64,000 nucleotides of DNA from Fluviispira multicolorata (GCF_009208585.1 NZ_WFLN01000008.1:62001-126000), one strand, 5' to 3'; positions 1-9,371 are shown, counted from the stretch's first letter. The notes: a model not told the origin generated them from the letters alone. Made by a program: numbers and translations.

Positions 1-2
1 CA

Positions 3-2954
3 TTTACATTTTATGAAGGGCTTGCAAGATATCCAATTTCAGAATTTCATCATAGAACATTAGCGGAGCTTGGCTGTGGAAATGGTTGGATTAGTATCGC
101 GCTTGCAAAAAAATGCTTTCCACAACATATATATGGTTTGGATATTAATCCGAGGGCAATTGTCTGCGCAAAAATTAATTTATATTTAAATGGGTTGGAT
201 GATAAAGGAAAACCATATATTGATTCAGAAGGTAAAACTCTTTTTGATAGAGTACAGTTTCATGTCTCTGATTTATTGGAATTTTGTTTACTAAATAAAA
301 TTCAACTGGATAAAGTAATTGGTTGTATTCCACAAGTATTAGCGCCAGATACTCATTTATTGCCAAATATAATACATGATAATGTTGAGGATGAATCTTT
401 ATTTTCTTTAAGTAATTATTGCTCAAAACAAGGCTATATAGAAGATCAATTTGGATTAGGACTTATTGCAAGAGCTGTTGAAGAATCTCTTGAAACTATG
501 AAACCTGCTGGAAAAATAATTTTAAATTTAGGAGGAAGACCTGGGAAGGCTGTGCTTGATAGATTATTAACACGTAGAGGTTTTAAAACATCAGTTGTTT
601 GGAAAACAAAAATTGAGCAAGCAGGAGATACTGAAATCCTTCCCTTAGTTGAAATAGAACAAACAACTTCTCATCGATTTGAATTTTATATGGGTGCAAA
701 TTCTGAGGAGTCTATTTCGGCTCGCACAGCATATGTTTACTCTCAAAATGGTGGGAAGGTTTTTCATTCTTTGCAAGTTGTTGAAGCAGATATGCGTGAT
801 AATATAAAAATGAAAAAGATTCTTCGCTTATTAAAAAAAGAAGATTATGTAGCGGCTCGCAGTGGTTTTGATTTAACATATACCGATCGTTCTCTCGTCG
901 AAGAAAAAATGTCATTTTTAGCAAAATTATCTGAAAAATTAAATAATCAAGATTCTATTGAATATCAAGATGTCCGAGGTGAAACAGGATTTAGAAGACA
1001 TATTGCTGAATATTTTAGAACATATTGGCGTGTTCCTATAACTGCAAAAAGTATTTTAGTTGCACCTTCACGTTTGTCATTTGTTAAAAACATAATTTCA
1101 ATGTATAATGTGAATAAGGTTTTAGTTGACAATGAATTTTATAAAGATTTACCTCAAGAATGGTTACATACACCAGACTCTCACAATTTAAAACAAAAAG
1201 ATATTTTTGTTTTAGAATCTCCAAAACAGAGTGAACTACTTTGTAAACTTGTTGCAACGTTTGAACCACAGGTTGTTATTTGTTCTATTTCTGAAGCTGA
1301 ATTAAGAAGTCAAGATTCATTTAGAAGATTAATTGAGACGACTCAAAAATATGGAGTTCGTTTGTTCGTTGATTTCAGTAATGGAATGGAATTATCAAGT
1401 ACCCCCCAAGTAAATGGTATTTTTGAATACATTTCCGAACAATCATTACCGTTACATGTTTCTTTATTTTGTGGCCTTATCCGTAATAGGTTATATTCTG
1501 ATTTAGAAATTGCTTTTTTAATAAGTGAGAATGATACAACATTAACTTCATTATGTAACGTCGCTGAAATTACATACAGCAGAGCTTCATTAATTATTCA
1601 AGAATATTATAATACTATTTTATTTGATCTTTTAAATTTTCATGTGCGTAATATAAAGCGTGAAAGAACTTATACACCTCGTTTACCAACTGCAGAGGGC
1701 TTGCTATTTTTAGAGAAATTTACAAGTTTTTCTAGTAATTGTACGAAATCTTTTCATCATCCTTCAATATTTTATTCCCATCCAGCCTTAGATCGAAATT
1801 CTGTACGACTTGATTACGGAGAAAATTTATTTGCGTCCCCTAATTTTTTAAAAGCAGCTATTTTTGAAGGTTTTGTGAGACAAAACATTTCGCAATCCGA
1901 AACACAGATTGAAGATGAAATATTAAATTATATAAGTAATAAATTTAATATAAAAGGTGTAAGAAGTGAAAACATTGTTGTTGCAAATGGAATAGCTCCC
2001 CTCTTTTCTGGCATATCTGAATATTGTGCTTTAAATAATCAAATTATTTTATTTCCTTCAGGATCATATGGTTATTTTGTAGCATCAAGTCAATTTTATG
2101 GTGTTGAAATAATTAATTTTAAAACTTCTATTGAAAATAATTTTAAAATAAAAGCTGAAGAATTGAAAGAAACTCTTTCACAGCAGACAAAAAAAGTATG
2201 GATATTTTTAAATGCTCCAGTGGTTAATCCAAGTGGAGCGATCTATTCTAAAGAAGAAATTTATGAACTTTTCAAAGTTGCAGCTGAATATGATTCCGTC
2301 ATAATTATGGACACAGTCTTCTCTGGATTAGAATTTCAAGCAGATTATAATAAATATAACATAACAGATATTACTAAAGTGATAAATCAAGAAAATATGT
2401 CGTTTATATTATTGGGTGGAGTTTCAAAAGAACTTGCTGCAGGAGGCTTAAGGGTTGGGTATGGTTACGGAAATAAATTATTTTTGCAGAATGCATTAAG
2501 AAAAGGATTAACAAATTCTTTGCCAGTAAATATAAAGTACGCAATAAAAAAGATTTTTCAAACTATGAATAACCAAAGTGGAAAAGTTAAAAAGCACTTT
2601 GTCAATCAAAGAGAATTTCTTGAAAAAAGAGCCTCTCGCTTAAGCGAAGTTCTTACTCAAAATGGTTGGAAGCCATTACCTTCGCAAGGAGGATTATTTT
2701 TAATTGCAAAACCAGAAAAAATTATTGGTAGAAATATTACAATTAAAAAAGATAATATTGAAATAAAAACTGTGATAAGTGGAAAAAACATTCATGAAAT
2801 TCTTTTTTATAAAACGGGACTTCTTATAAACGGTTCTGAATGGATTGATGTACCTGAATTTTGTCGTTTTGTTCTTTCTGTTTCTGATTATGAATTCGAT
2901 AGTGCGATTGAAAAACTAAAATCATTTTGGAATTTAATTGCTATGGAGGAATAA
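3..2954 (+). CDS. Methionine S-methyltransferase, plant-type two-domain form (5' truncated)
   Basis: The frame is open from the left edge, so the N terminus is missing; 983 codons are visible. The enzyme would transfer a methyl group from SAM to methionine, giving S-methylmethionine. The first part is a class I SAM methyltransferase with motif I ELGCGNGW (bases 66-89) and the acidic GLDINPR strand, then IGCIPQ and EDQFGLGLIARAVEE. The last third (about 1790-2950) resembles a fold-type I aminotransferase, with NAPVVNPSG and SKELAAGGLRVGY; the Lys of SKEL (codon 2427-2429) sits where PLP normally binds. Domain order and many local strings match plant MMT as I remember it, and plant proteins are about 100 residues longer, which fits the missing start. 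A TTG at 138 lies inside the SAM domain and is not the start. The stop overlaps the next start (TAATG). Family call strong; substrate inferred. Confidence 0.85.
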   Translation, partial: FTFYEGLARYPISEFHHRTLAELGCGNGWISIALAKKCFPQHIYGLDINPRAIVCAKINLYLNGLDDKGKPYIDSEGKTLFDRVQFHVSDLLEFCLLNKIQLDKVIGCIPQVLAPDTHLLPNIIHDNVEDESLFSLSNYCSKQGYIEDQFGLGLIARAVEESLETMKPAGKIILNLGGRPGKAVLDRLLTRRGFKTSVVWKTKIEQAGDTEILPLVEIEQTTSHRFEFYMGANSEESISARTAYVYSQNGGKVFHSLQVVEADMRDNIKMKKILRLLKKEDYVAARSGFDLTYTDRSLVEEKMSFLAKLSEKLNNQDSIEYQDVRGETGFRRHIAEYFRTYWRVPITAKSILVAPSRLSFVKNIISMYNVNKVLVDNEFYKDLPQEWLHTPDSHNLKQKDIFVLESPKQSELLCKLVATFEPQVVICSISEAELRSQDSFRRLIETTQKYGVRLFVDFSNGMELSSTPQVNGIFEYISEQSLPLHVSLFCGLIRNRLYSDLEIAFLISENDTTLTSLCNVAEITYSRASLIIQEYYNTILFDLLNFHVRNIKRERTYTPRLPTAEGLLFLEKFTSFSSNCTKSFHHPSIFYSHPALDRNSVRLDYGENLFASPNFLKAAIFEGFVRQNISQSETQIEDEILNYISNKFNIKGVRSENIVVANGIAPLFSGISEYCALNNQIILFPSGSYGYFVASSQFYGVEIINFKTSIENNFKIKAEELKETLSQQTKKVWIFLNAPVVNPSGAIYSKEEIYELFKVAAEYDSVIIMDTVFSGLEFQADYNKYNITDITKVINQENMSFILLGGVSKELAAGGLRVGYGYGNKLFLQNALRKGLTNSLPVNIKYAIKKIFQTMNNQSGKVKKHFVNQREFLEKRASRLSEVLTQNGWKPLPSQGGLFLIAKPEKIIGRNITIKKDNIEIKTVISGKNIHEILFYKTGLLINGSEWIDVPEFCRFVLSVSDYEFDSAIEKLKSFWNLIAMEE

Positions 2955-4918
2955 TGACAAAATCTGAACCTCAAAAAACCTCGATTGAGACATTGCTTCA
3001 TGAAAATAGAAAATTTAAGCCGCAGAAAAAACTTTTTAATAATTATTTTCTGAAGGATATGTCTCAATATTTCAAATTATATAAGAAATCTATTAATGAT
3101 CCCTTGAAATTTTGGGAAAAAATGGCTTTGGAGCATTTAGATTTTTTTAGAAAATGGAAAAAGGTTTTTTCGTGGAAAGATTTTAAAGCTGAATGGTTTT
3201 CTGGCGCACTTATTAATGTTTCATATAACTGTCTTGATCGTCATGTAATAACAGATCGTAAAAATAAGGCTGCTCTTATTTGGGAAGGGGAGCCAGGAGA
3301 CATCCGTACAATTACTTATCAGCAGCTTTTATTAGAGGTTGCTAATTGTGCAAATATGCTAAAGGGTATTGGTCTTAAAAGTGGAGATAAAGCGGCAATA
3401 TATATGCCACTTATTCCTGAAGCGGTTGTAACTATGCTGGCTTGTACCCGCATTGGAGTCATCCACACTGTCGTGTTTGGAGGGTTTAGTAGCTCTTCAT
3501 TACGAGATCGTATTCAAGATTCAAATTGTAAGGCACTTATTACTGCAGATGGCGGTTTTCGTAAAGGTTCATCTGTAAAAATGAAAGAAATGGCAGACGA
3601 AGCGCTTAAAGAAACGCCTACAGTAAAAGCAGTTATTGTTGTTAAAAGAACCAACGAAAAAGTAAATATGATGCCAAATAGAGATTTTTGGTGGCATGAA
3701 CTCTCGCAAAAATATTCAGATCATTGTGAACCTGAAAAGCTTTCCGCAGAACATCCCCTTTTTATTTTATACACGAGTGGAACAACAGGAAAACCAAAAG
3801 GCTTGTTACATACAACAGCTGGTTATTTATTGGGTGTTACATTAACTGCAAAATATTTATTCGACATTAAAGAAAAAGATATTTATTGGTGTACGGCAGA
3901 TGTAGGTTGGGTAACGGGTCATAGTTACCTTGTCTATGGCCCGCTCAGTTGTGGTGCAACAGTGTTTATGTATGAGGGAGCCCCTCTTTATCCTGAGCCA
4001 GATAGATTTTGGAAAATGATTGCAAAGCATAAAATAACAATTTTATATACGGCTCCTACAGCAATTCGTTCTTTTATTCGTTTGGGCAAAGAATATCCTC
4101 AAAAACACGATCTTTCGAGTCTTCGATTGCTTGGTACAGTGGGTGAGCCTATCAATCCAGAAGCATGGATTTGGTACTATGAAGTCATTGGTCATAAAAA
4201 ATGTCCAATAGTCGACACATGGTGGCAGACAGAAACTGGAGCTGCAATGATTGCTCCATTTTCAGGAGTCACGCCAACTAAACCGGGGAGTGCAACATTG
4301 CCTATGTTTGGTATTGAACCACTTATTTTAAATAAAAATGGTTCAAATTCAAAAGAAGGTGGCTTCTTATGTATTAAAAAACCATGGCCTTATATGGCAA
4401 GAACGATATATGGAGATCATGAACGTTATAAAAAGACTTATTGGAAAGAAATAGAGGGAGTGTATTTTACGGGGGATGGCGCTCGGCGAGACAAAGATGG
4501 ATATTTTTGGATAATGGGTAGAGTGGATGATGTTATTAATGTCAGTGGCCATAGACTTGGCACTATGGAAATTGAAAGTGCTGCAGTCGAACATCCCATG
4601 GTCGCTGAATGTGCTGTAGTTGGAAGGCCTGATTCAATTAAAGGACAAGGAATTGTTGCCTTTATCACCTTAAAAAAATCAGCTACAGTTAATCATTCTC
4701 TTAAGGAAGAAATTTCAAAATTTATTATTAAGCAAATTGGTGCACTTGCAAAACCAGATGAAATTCGTTTTACCGACGCACTTCCCAAAACCAGAAGTGG
4801 AAAAATAATGCGTAGACTTCTTAGGGAGCTTGCAACCACTGGTTCAATTTCGGGAGATACAACCACTCTTGAAGATTTTTCTGTGCTGGAGAAATTAAGA
4901 GAAAGCGATGAGGAGTAG
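2954..4918 (+). CDS. acs: Acetyl-CoA synthetase (AMP-forming)
   Basis: Cytoplasmic ligase that activates acetate to acetyl-AMP and then acetyl-CoA. It has the adenylate-forming motif YTSGTTGKPKG, the Acs-type VDTWWQTETG motif, the hinge GRVDDVINVSGHR, and the C-terminal PKTRSGKIMRR with the Lys that is catalytic and commonly acetylated in this family. At 654 residues it has the usual Acs length. ATG at 2954 is chosen because GGAGG lies just upstream (2946-2950) and the ATG overlaps the preceding stop in TAATG, so the two genes should be translationally coupled. Propionyl-CoA synthetase is a close relative and cannot be fully excluded. Whether coupling to the methionine S-methyltransferase means a shared pathway (for example CoA activation of a sulfonium acid) or only shared transcription is open. 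Confidence 0.9.
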   Translation: MTKSEPQKTSIETLLHENRKFKPQKKLFNNYFLKDMSQYFKLYKKSINDPLKFWEKMALEHLDFFRKWKKVFSWKDFKAEWFSGALINVSYNCLDRHVITDRKNKAALIWEGEPGDIRTITYQQLLLEVANCANMLKGIGLKSGDKAAIYMPLIPEAVVTMLACTRIGVIHTVVFGGFSSSSLRDRIQDSNCKALITADGGFRKGSSVKMKEMADEALKETPTVKAVIVVKRTNEKVNMMPNRDFWWHELSQKYSDHCEPEKLSAEHPLFILYTSGTTGKPKGLLHTTAGYLLGVTLTAKYLFDIKEKDIYWCTADVGWVTGHSYLVYGPLSCGATVFMYEGAPLYPEPDRFWKMIAKHKITILYTAPTAIRSFIRLGKEYPQKHDLSSLRLLGTVGEPINPEAWIWYYEVIGHKKCPIVDTWWQTETGAAMIAPFSGVTPTKPGSATLPMFGIEPLILNKNGSNSKEGGFLCIKKPWPYMARTIYGDHERYKKTYWKEIEGVYFTGDGARRDKDGYFWIMGRVDDVINVSGHRLGTMEIESAAVEHPMVAECAVVGRPDSIKGQGIVAFITLKKSATVNHSLKEEISKFIIKQIGALAKPDEIRFTDALPKTRSGKIMRRLLRELATTGSISGDTTTLEDFSVLEKLRESDEE

Positions 4919-5036
4919 GTAAATATTTTCTACGAGTCATTGTTTAATTTATTAGGAAATACCTTCTTATTCTATAAATCTATTAATTCTTTATATTACC
5001 GAAATACTTAATTGAACTTTAAGTAGGGAGGTCTAG

Positions 5037-6065
5037 ATGAAGATTAATACAGAAAGCTTGATTAGGAATGCAAAAGATAAACTTTATTACCCATTTCCTC
5101 TTAGTGTAAATCCATTTGTGGAAGCGGCTGAAAAATCAACCTTAAACTGGTTAAAAGAATACAATTTAGTTAAAAATCAGGATGATTTTAATAAAGCAGT
5201 TGCGCTAAGGGCATGGGGAGTCGTGGCATATTCATATCCTAATGCATCTTTTGAATTACTTTCTCTCATTTCAGATTGGATTAATTGGATTTTTTTAGCT
5301 GATGATGAGTATGATGAGCAAGCTTTAGGAAAAGATCCTATTCAGACTTCAAAAGTATTAGATGCGTATTTTAATATAATCTGTTTAAGAGAAACAGATT
5401 ATCAAAATAATATTACATTAGCTTTAAAAAATTTAATGGAGAGACTCAGAAAAGTAACAGATAAGAATTGGCTCGCTCAGTATCAAAAAAGTATGTCTCA
5501 ATATTTCGAAGGTTGTTTAAAAGAATCATTTTATAGGGCTGCAAAAGAAGTTCCAAATGTTGTTGATTATTTGAAGCTGAGGTTATTATCTGTTGGGATG
5601 TATTCATTTTTTGATATGATTGAACTTACTCTAAGTTCTGATCTCCCACAGTACTTTAAAATATCTCCTGAATACTTTCTTTTTAGAGATATGGCATCAA
5701 ATATTTGTGCATGGGCAAATGATATTTATTCTTTTCCAAAAGAATTTCGTCATGGAGAACCATGTAATTTATTAACCTCACTTATGTCGCACGAAGTCAT
5801 TTCATTTGATAAGGCTTTTGATAAGACAGTTGAACTGCATAATCAAGAAATATCTCATTTTATTGAACTGGAAAAAAGAGTGCTTTTAGAAGTTATAAAT
5901 GAATCAGAAAATCAAATAGTCCAAGAGTGGATCAATGGATTAAAGAACTGGATGGTCGGTGCATGGAGATGGACTCTCGAATCTGGTCGTTATCAAGTTG
6001 ATTTAAATGATGCGACAAATCGAGTGTTTTTTGATGATTCATCAAGGGAAAGTGTTCCATCGTGA
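5037..6065 (+). CDS. Class I terpene synthase (terpene cyclase)
   Basis: A 342-residue all-helical terpene cyclase that would ionise a prenyl diphosphate with Mg2+ and cyclise it in the cytoplasm. The aspartate-rich motif DDEYDE is at residues 89-94 and the NSE motif NDIYSFPKE at 228-236. Arg182 lies 46 residues before the NSE motif, where bacterial cyclases carry the pyrophosphate sensor, and an RY pair sits near residue 318 as in the family. Good SD (GGGAGG) before the ATG. No prenyltransferase, P450 or other terpene gene is nearby, so substrate and product cannot be stated. The last 73 bases overlap the convergent kinase gene. All catalytic motifs are intact. Confidence 0.9.
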   Translation: MKINTESLIRNAKDKLYYPFPLSVNPFVEAAEKSTLNWLKEYNLVKNQDDFNKAVALRAWGVVAYSYPNASFELLSLISDWINWIFLADDEYDEQALGKDPIQTSKVLDAYFNIICLRETDYQNNITLALKNLMERLRKVTDKNWLAQYQKSMSQYFEGCLKESFYRAAKEVPNVVDYLKLRLLSVGMYSFFDMIELTLSSDLPQYFKISPEYFLFRDMASNICAWANDIYSFPKEFRHGEPCNLLTSLMSHEVISFDKAFDKTVELHNQEISHFIELEKRVLLEVINESENQIVQEWINGLKNWMVGAWRWTLESGRYQVDLNDATNRVFFDDSSRESVPS

Positions 6066-7129
6066 GCTTCCATAATTCTTTTACTTAAGCTTAAGCCCAC
6101 TCCTGTTCCCTTGCCTCTATTTTTAGTCGTAAAAAAAGCTTCCATAATATGAGATCGTACATTTTCTGGGATACCTAAACCACAATCTGTAAAGGCAACC
6201 TCAGTTTTTTCATTATTTAAAGAAACATCAATTTGAATCCATTTTTCATCATCTTTTAACTCTGAGAGAGCATCACAAGCATTTTGTAATAAATTTAAGA
6301 ACACTTGTAGTACTTGTTCTGGATAACATTTTATTTGAATATCTACCGGATAAGTTAGGGTGCATTTAATCAAATTTATTTTAAATTCTTCTTCCAAGAG
6401 ATCAATTGCACTTTGAATAATTGAAATTAATGAGATATTTTCTTTTTCATCATCAGAGGCGTTTTTTCTTGCAAGCATCTTCATACTTTTAACTATTCTA
6501 TAGGTCATGAGTGCGTGTGCATGGATTTTTTCAGAAATTTTAATCATTTTTAAAAGATCATTTTTTTCAGTGTCTTCGTTATTTTCCTTATTTATAATTT
6601 TTTCCAAATATTTTCTAAGAACATATGAGGATGTTGTTATATAAGAAATATGATTATTAATATTATGAGAAATTCCCGTAGAGAGTTCAGCTATAAGTTT
6701 TAATTGAGCATTTTCAGACAATTGGTGCTCGTTTAATTTTTTCTGTATTTCGATTTGTGAATGTTCTTGTTTTATTTTTGAAAACTTTTTAATTCCGCTG
6801 ACTATATCTTTAATTTGGAATGGCTTTTTAAATAAAGCATCGACTCCTAATTCATATGCATTGTCAATTGTAACATCTGAATAAGCTGTTATGTAAAAGA
6901 TAACCGGATTATACTCACTATTTTCTTTTATAACTTGTATAAACTTCACGCCGTCACATTGTGGCATTTTAATATCTGAAATGATGATATTAGGTTGATG
7001 ATCTTTGCACATTTGAATACCTTCAATCCCATTTTTTGCAGTGAAAGTTTCATATCCTTCGCTGCGAAAATGCATTTCGAGATAGGTACAGATCATTTCT
7101 TCGTCATCAACGATTAGTATTGACGGCAT
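5993..7129 (-). CDS. Response regulator-histidine kinase hybrid (REC at the N terminus)
   Basis: Soluble two-component protein without membrane segments. Residues 1-120 are a receiver with acidic pair DDE near 8-10, phospho-acceptor Asp52 (IIISDIKMP), Thr81 and the Lys102-Pro103 pair. A histidine kinase follows: H-box SHNINN with His155, N-box LLQNACDAL, G1 DCGLGIP, and G2 GKGTGVGLSLSKR. A REC-kinase order suggests a kinase whose activity is set by phosphorylation of its own receiver from an upstream kinase. The terminal FVASFKST resembles normal ends of HATPase domains, so the 73-base tail-to-tail overlap with the terpene synthase gene is real and not a mis-called stop. It is divergent from the next sensor kinase, a plausible partner. 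Confidence 0.85.
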   Translation of the reverse strand: MPSILIVDDEEMICTYLEMHFRSEGYETFTAKNGIEGIQMCKDHQPNIIISDIKMPQCDGVKFIQVIKENSEYNPVIFYITAYSDVTIDNAYELGVDALFKKPFQIKDIVSGIKKFSKIKQEHSQIEIQKKLNEHQLSENAQLKLIAELSTGISHNINNHISYITTSSYVLRKYLEKIINKENNEDTEKNDLLKMIKISEKIHAHALMTYRIVKSMKMLARKNASDDEKENISLISIIQSAIDLLEEEFKINLIKCTLTYPVDIQIKCYPEQVLQVFLNLLQNACDALSELKDDEKWIQIDVSLNNEKTEVAFTDCGLGIPENVRSHIMEAFFTTKNRGKGTGVGLSLSKRIMEAHDGTLSLDESSKNTRFVASFKST

Positions 7130-7301
7130 ATAACACCCTTTTATTAATAAGAAATTTATTATTTCATATAAACTTCTTAACCAAACAACCTCTTTTCGGT
7201 AGTTTTAACATTTTATAAAGATAAATTTTTAAAAAATATCTTAACTTTCTTAATATTATTACGAAAATAAAGAGTGTATAAGGCTTATCAAGGACTTATG
7301 A

Positions 7302-9095
7302 ATGAATATTGATATTAATTCAATCTTACAAACGCTGAATAATCCTTTTTTATATCCACATATGGAAAAATTTATATGGATATTTATAGGTATTACTTTT
7401 ACGGTAGCTATTAATTCAATTTGTTTGTTTATTCTTACTAAAGATATAAATTATTTAAATTATTTTCTCCATATTTTATCTATTAATTACATTAATTTTT
7501 CAATTACAGGTTTTGGAGAAAGTTATATTTGGTATGGATATCCAAATTTTACAAAATTAAGTCTATTACTTTCACATGGTTTAAGCGTTATTTCAGTGAT
7601 TGTTTTTACAGATTATTTTCTAAACTTAAAAGTTAATAGTAAATTAATTCATAATTTTTTTAAATATTATATTATACTTCCTGTAACGATGATGATTATT
7701 AGTTTTATTAATTTTGAACTTGCACTTGTTTTTATCCCGTTTATGGGTATTACCCTATCCATTGCCTTAATTTATATTCCAATTATTGCTATTAAAAATA
7801 AATTACCAGGAGCAAAATTTTATTTATTTTCAATGTTTTCTATATGTTGTGGAGGGGTTTTATATTCAATTCAGCTGCTTGGGGCATTTGAAGGCAATTC
7901 TTTAATAAAATATTCCCTTCAAATTGGCGCAATTATAGAAGCTATTTTCTTATCATTTGCATTATCTGCAAAAGTTCGTGCTTTGCAAAAGGAAAAAGAT
8001 TTAATTACGAAGCAATCATTAAATCAAGCTAAAAAAATACAAGAATTGGTGGAAGTCAGTTTTGATTGCTATTGGGAAACAGATAAAAAAGGAAATTTTA
8101 GATTTCTTTCAGAAAATATTTATAGACAATTAGGATATCAAAATCTAGAGATTGCTTTTAGACGGCCAGAAGATCTATTTGCTGAAGGTGCTCCAAACGA
8201 GTTAAAAGATCTATTTGTAAATTCAATAAATAGTCAAACTGCATTCCGAGAAGTGGAAATAATGGCTCAAACGAAAGATGGTAATTATTTATGGTTAAAA
8301 GCTAATGGAACAATAAGACAAAATGAAAAAAAGGAATTTGACGGTTATGTTGGAGCTTTTATTAATTCTACAGAGTCAAAGTATAAGCAATATGAAGAAT
8401 ATATTTCAACCAATACAAAAAGTCTTTCACGAGTTGCAGGTGCAATTGCGCATGAAATAAATAATCCACTTGCCTTTATACAACTCTGTATTGATCTCAT
8501 GGAAAATAAGCACATGAGTAAAGATAAAATAAATGATAAAATATTTCTAGAAAATTTAGAAAAAATGAGAAGTAGTACATTAAGAATCTCAGGAATTATT
8601 TCAAAGCTTCAAAGAATGGTAGTTGATGAGCCGAGTTCTTTGCCATTTAAATGTCTGTTATCGGAGCCTGTCCAAATTGCCATTAAATTTTGTGAGGCAG
8701 AATTAGATAAAAATAATGTTAAATGTGAATTTAATTTATTAGAAAATGAAAAAGAAATATACATTAAAAAAGATGATATTAGTAATGCTATTGTGAATTT
8801 ATTATTGAATGCAGTCGAGGCTCTTGAGAAGAATGAAAATCCTATAATTAAGATTTCTTTAGAAGAGATTGAAAATGAAATGGTTTTAACGATCAGTGAC
8901 AGTGGTAAAGGAATACCTCTATCTCAGCGGAAAAGTATATTTGAACCTTTTTTTACTACAAAAGAATTTAAAAATCTTGGTTTAGGATTATCTCAAGCTA
9001 TGAATTTTGTTGAAAGAAGTGGAGGTGTCTTGTCTCTCGACCCCCTTTCTAAAGAAACTAAGTTCATTCTCAAATTCAAAATTCCTCTGAAATGA
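7302..9095 (+). CDS. Membrane sensor histidine kinase with 7TM and PAS domains
   Basis: The N-terminal 230 residues are strongly hydrophobic, with about seven membrane segments as in 7TMR-DISM-type sensors. A short linker and a PAS domain follow (about 245-360, FDCYWETDKKGNFRFLSEN). The kinase core has AIAHEINNPLAF with His384, N-box NAIVNLLLNAVEAL, DSGKGIP, and GLGLSQAMN. No receiver is attached, so the phosphoryl partner is elsewhere, perhaps the divergent REC-kinase. ATG 7302 has AAGGA at 7289-7293; an ATG at 7298 runs into a stop at once. Signal unknown. Confidence 0.85.
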   Translation: MNIDINSILQTLNNPFLYPHMEKFIWIFIGITFTVAINSICLFILTKDINYLNYFLHILSINYINFSITGFGESYIWYGYPNFTKLSLLLSHGLSVISVIVFTDYFLNLKVNSKLIHNFFKYYIILPVTMMIISFINFELALVFIPFMGITLSIALIYIPIIAIKNKLPGAKFYLFSMFSICCGGVLYSIQLLGAFEGNSLIKYSLQIGAIIEAIFLSFALSAKVRALQKEKDLITKQSLNQAKKIQELVEVSFDCYWETDKKGNFRFLSENIYRQLGYQNLEIAFRRPEDLFAEGAPNELKDLFVNSINSQTAFREVEIMAQTKDGNYLWLKANGTIRQNEKKEFDGYVGAFINSTESKYKQYEEYISTNTKSLSRVAGAIAHEINNPLAFIQLCIDLMENKHMSKDKINDKIFLENLEKMRSSTLRISGIISKLQRMVVDEPSSLPFKCLLSEPVQIAIKFCEAELDKNNVKCEFNLLENEKEIYIKKDDISNAIVNLLLNAVEALEKNENPIIKISLEEIENEMVLTISDSGKGIPLSQRKSIFEPFFTTKEFKNLGLGLSQAMNFVERSGGVLSLDPLSKETKFILKFKIPLK

Positions 9096-9118
9096 TTCAA
9101 GTGAAAATTAAAAAATAT

Positions 9119-9147
9119 TTGACAGAGTGAAACAACTCTTTTATAAC
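9119..9147 (+). promoter_or_regulatory. Sigma70-type promoter of the leader ORF-asnA unit
   Basis: TTGACA at 9119-9124, a 17-base spacer and TATAAC at 9142-9147: a near-perfect housekeeping promoter beginning 24 bases after the kinase stop. Transcription should start near 9154, about 50 bases before the small leader ORF. The spacer contains AGAGT (9124-9128) and ACTCT (9135-9139), an inverted repeat that could be an operator. Its position makes leader ORF and asnA an independent transcript. Confidence 0.7.
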
Positions 9148-9203
9148 GAACTTGCCTAGTTTGTTTGAACAGGTACAACCAAGACCTATAAAGGTATATT
9201 GCA

Positions 9204-9371
9204 ATGAAACATTTTAAAACAGTTATACAGAAAGTCATTGAAACCACTCAAGTTTCTTGTTCTTTTTTATCTCTCATCGCTTCTGTTTCTTTCACAAATT
9301 GCAATTCTAATAATAATCAAATCAATAATAATCAAATCAATAATAATCAAATCAATAATAATAATAATTAA
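9204..9371 (+). CDS. Asn-rich leader peptide (putative attenuator of asnA), 55 aa
   Basis: Small ORF with AAAGG at 9190-9194 and ATG at 9204. It ends in a run (codons from 9297) in which 16 of 24 codons are AAT (Asn); the others include three CAA-ATC (Gln-Ile) pairs. The stop is 106 bases before asnA, asparagine synthetase, on the same predicted transcript. Known leader peptides of his, trp, thr and ilv operons carry runs of the codon whose amino acid the operon makes; an Asn run before asnA fits this logic exactly. Alternatively it encodes a tiny exported protein: residues 20-32 are hydrophobic and followed by Cys, but FTNC is not a good lipobox. Regulation by ribosome stalling is inference. 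Confidence 0.65.
   Translation: MKHFKTVIQKVIETTQVSCSFLSLIASVSFTNCNSNNNQINNNQINNNQINNNNN
9307..9368 (+). repeat. In-frame 15-base tandem repeat coding for Asn-Asn-Asn-Gln-Ile
   Basis: Three direct copies of AATAATAATCAAATC followed by five more AAT triplets. The 15-base unit keeps the reading frame of the leader ORF, so slippage would change only the number of Asn codons and not the frame. Far too short and spacerless for a CRISPR array. Confidence 0.85.

Noticed and set aside
138..140. TTG start for the first gene
   Set aside because: It lies within the SAM-binding domain; the same frame is open to the left edge and motif I lies upstream of it.
9307..9368. CRISPR-like or iteron-like direct repeats
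   Set aside because: The units are 15 bases, contiguous without spacers, and keep the reading frame of the leader ORF; they are coding repeats.
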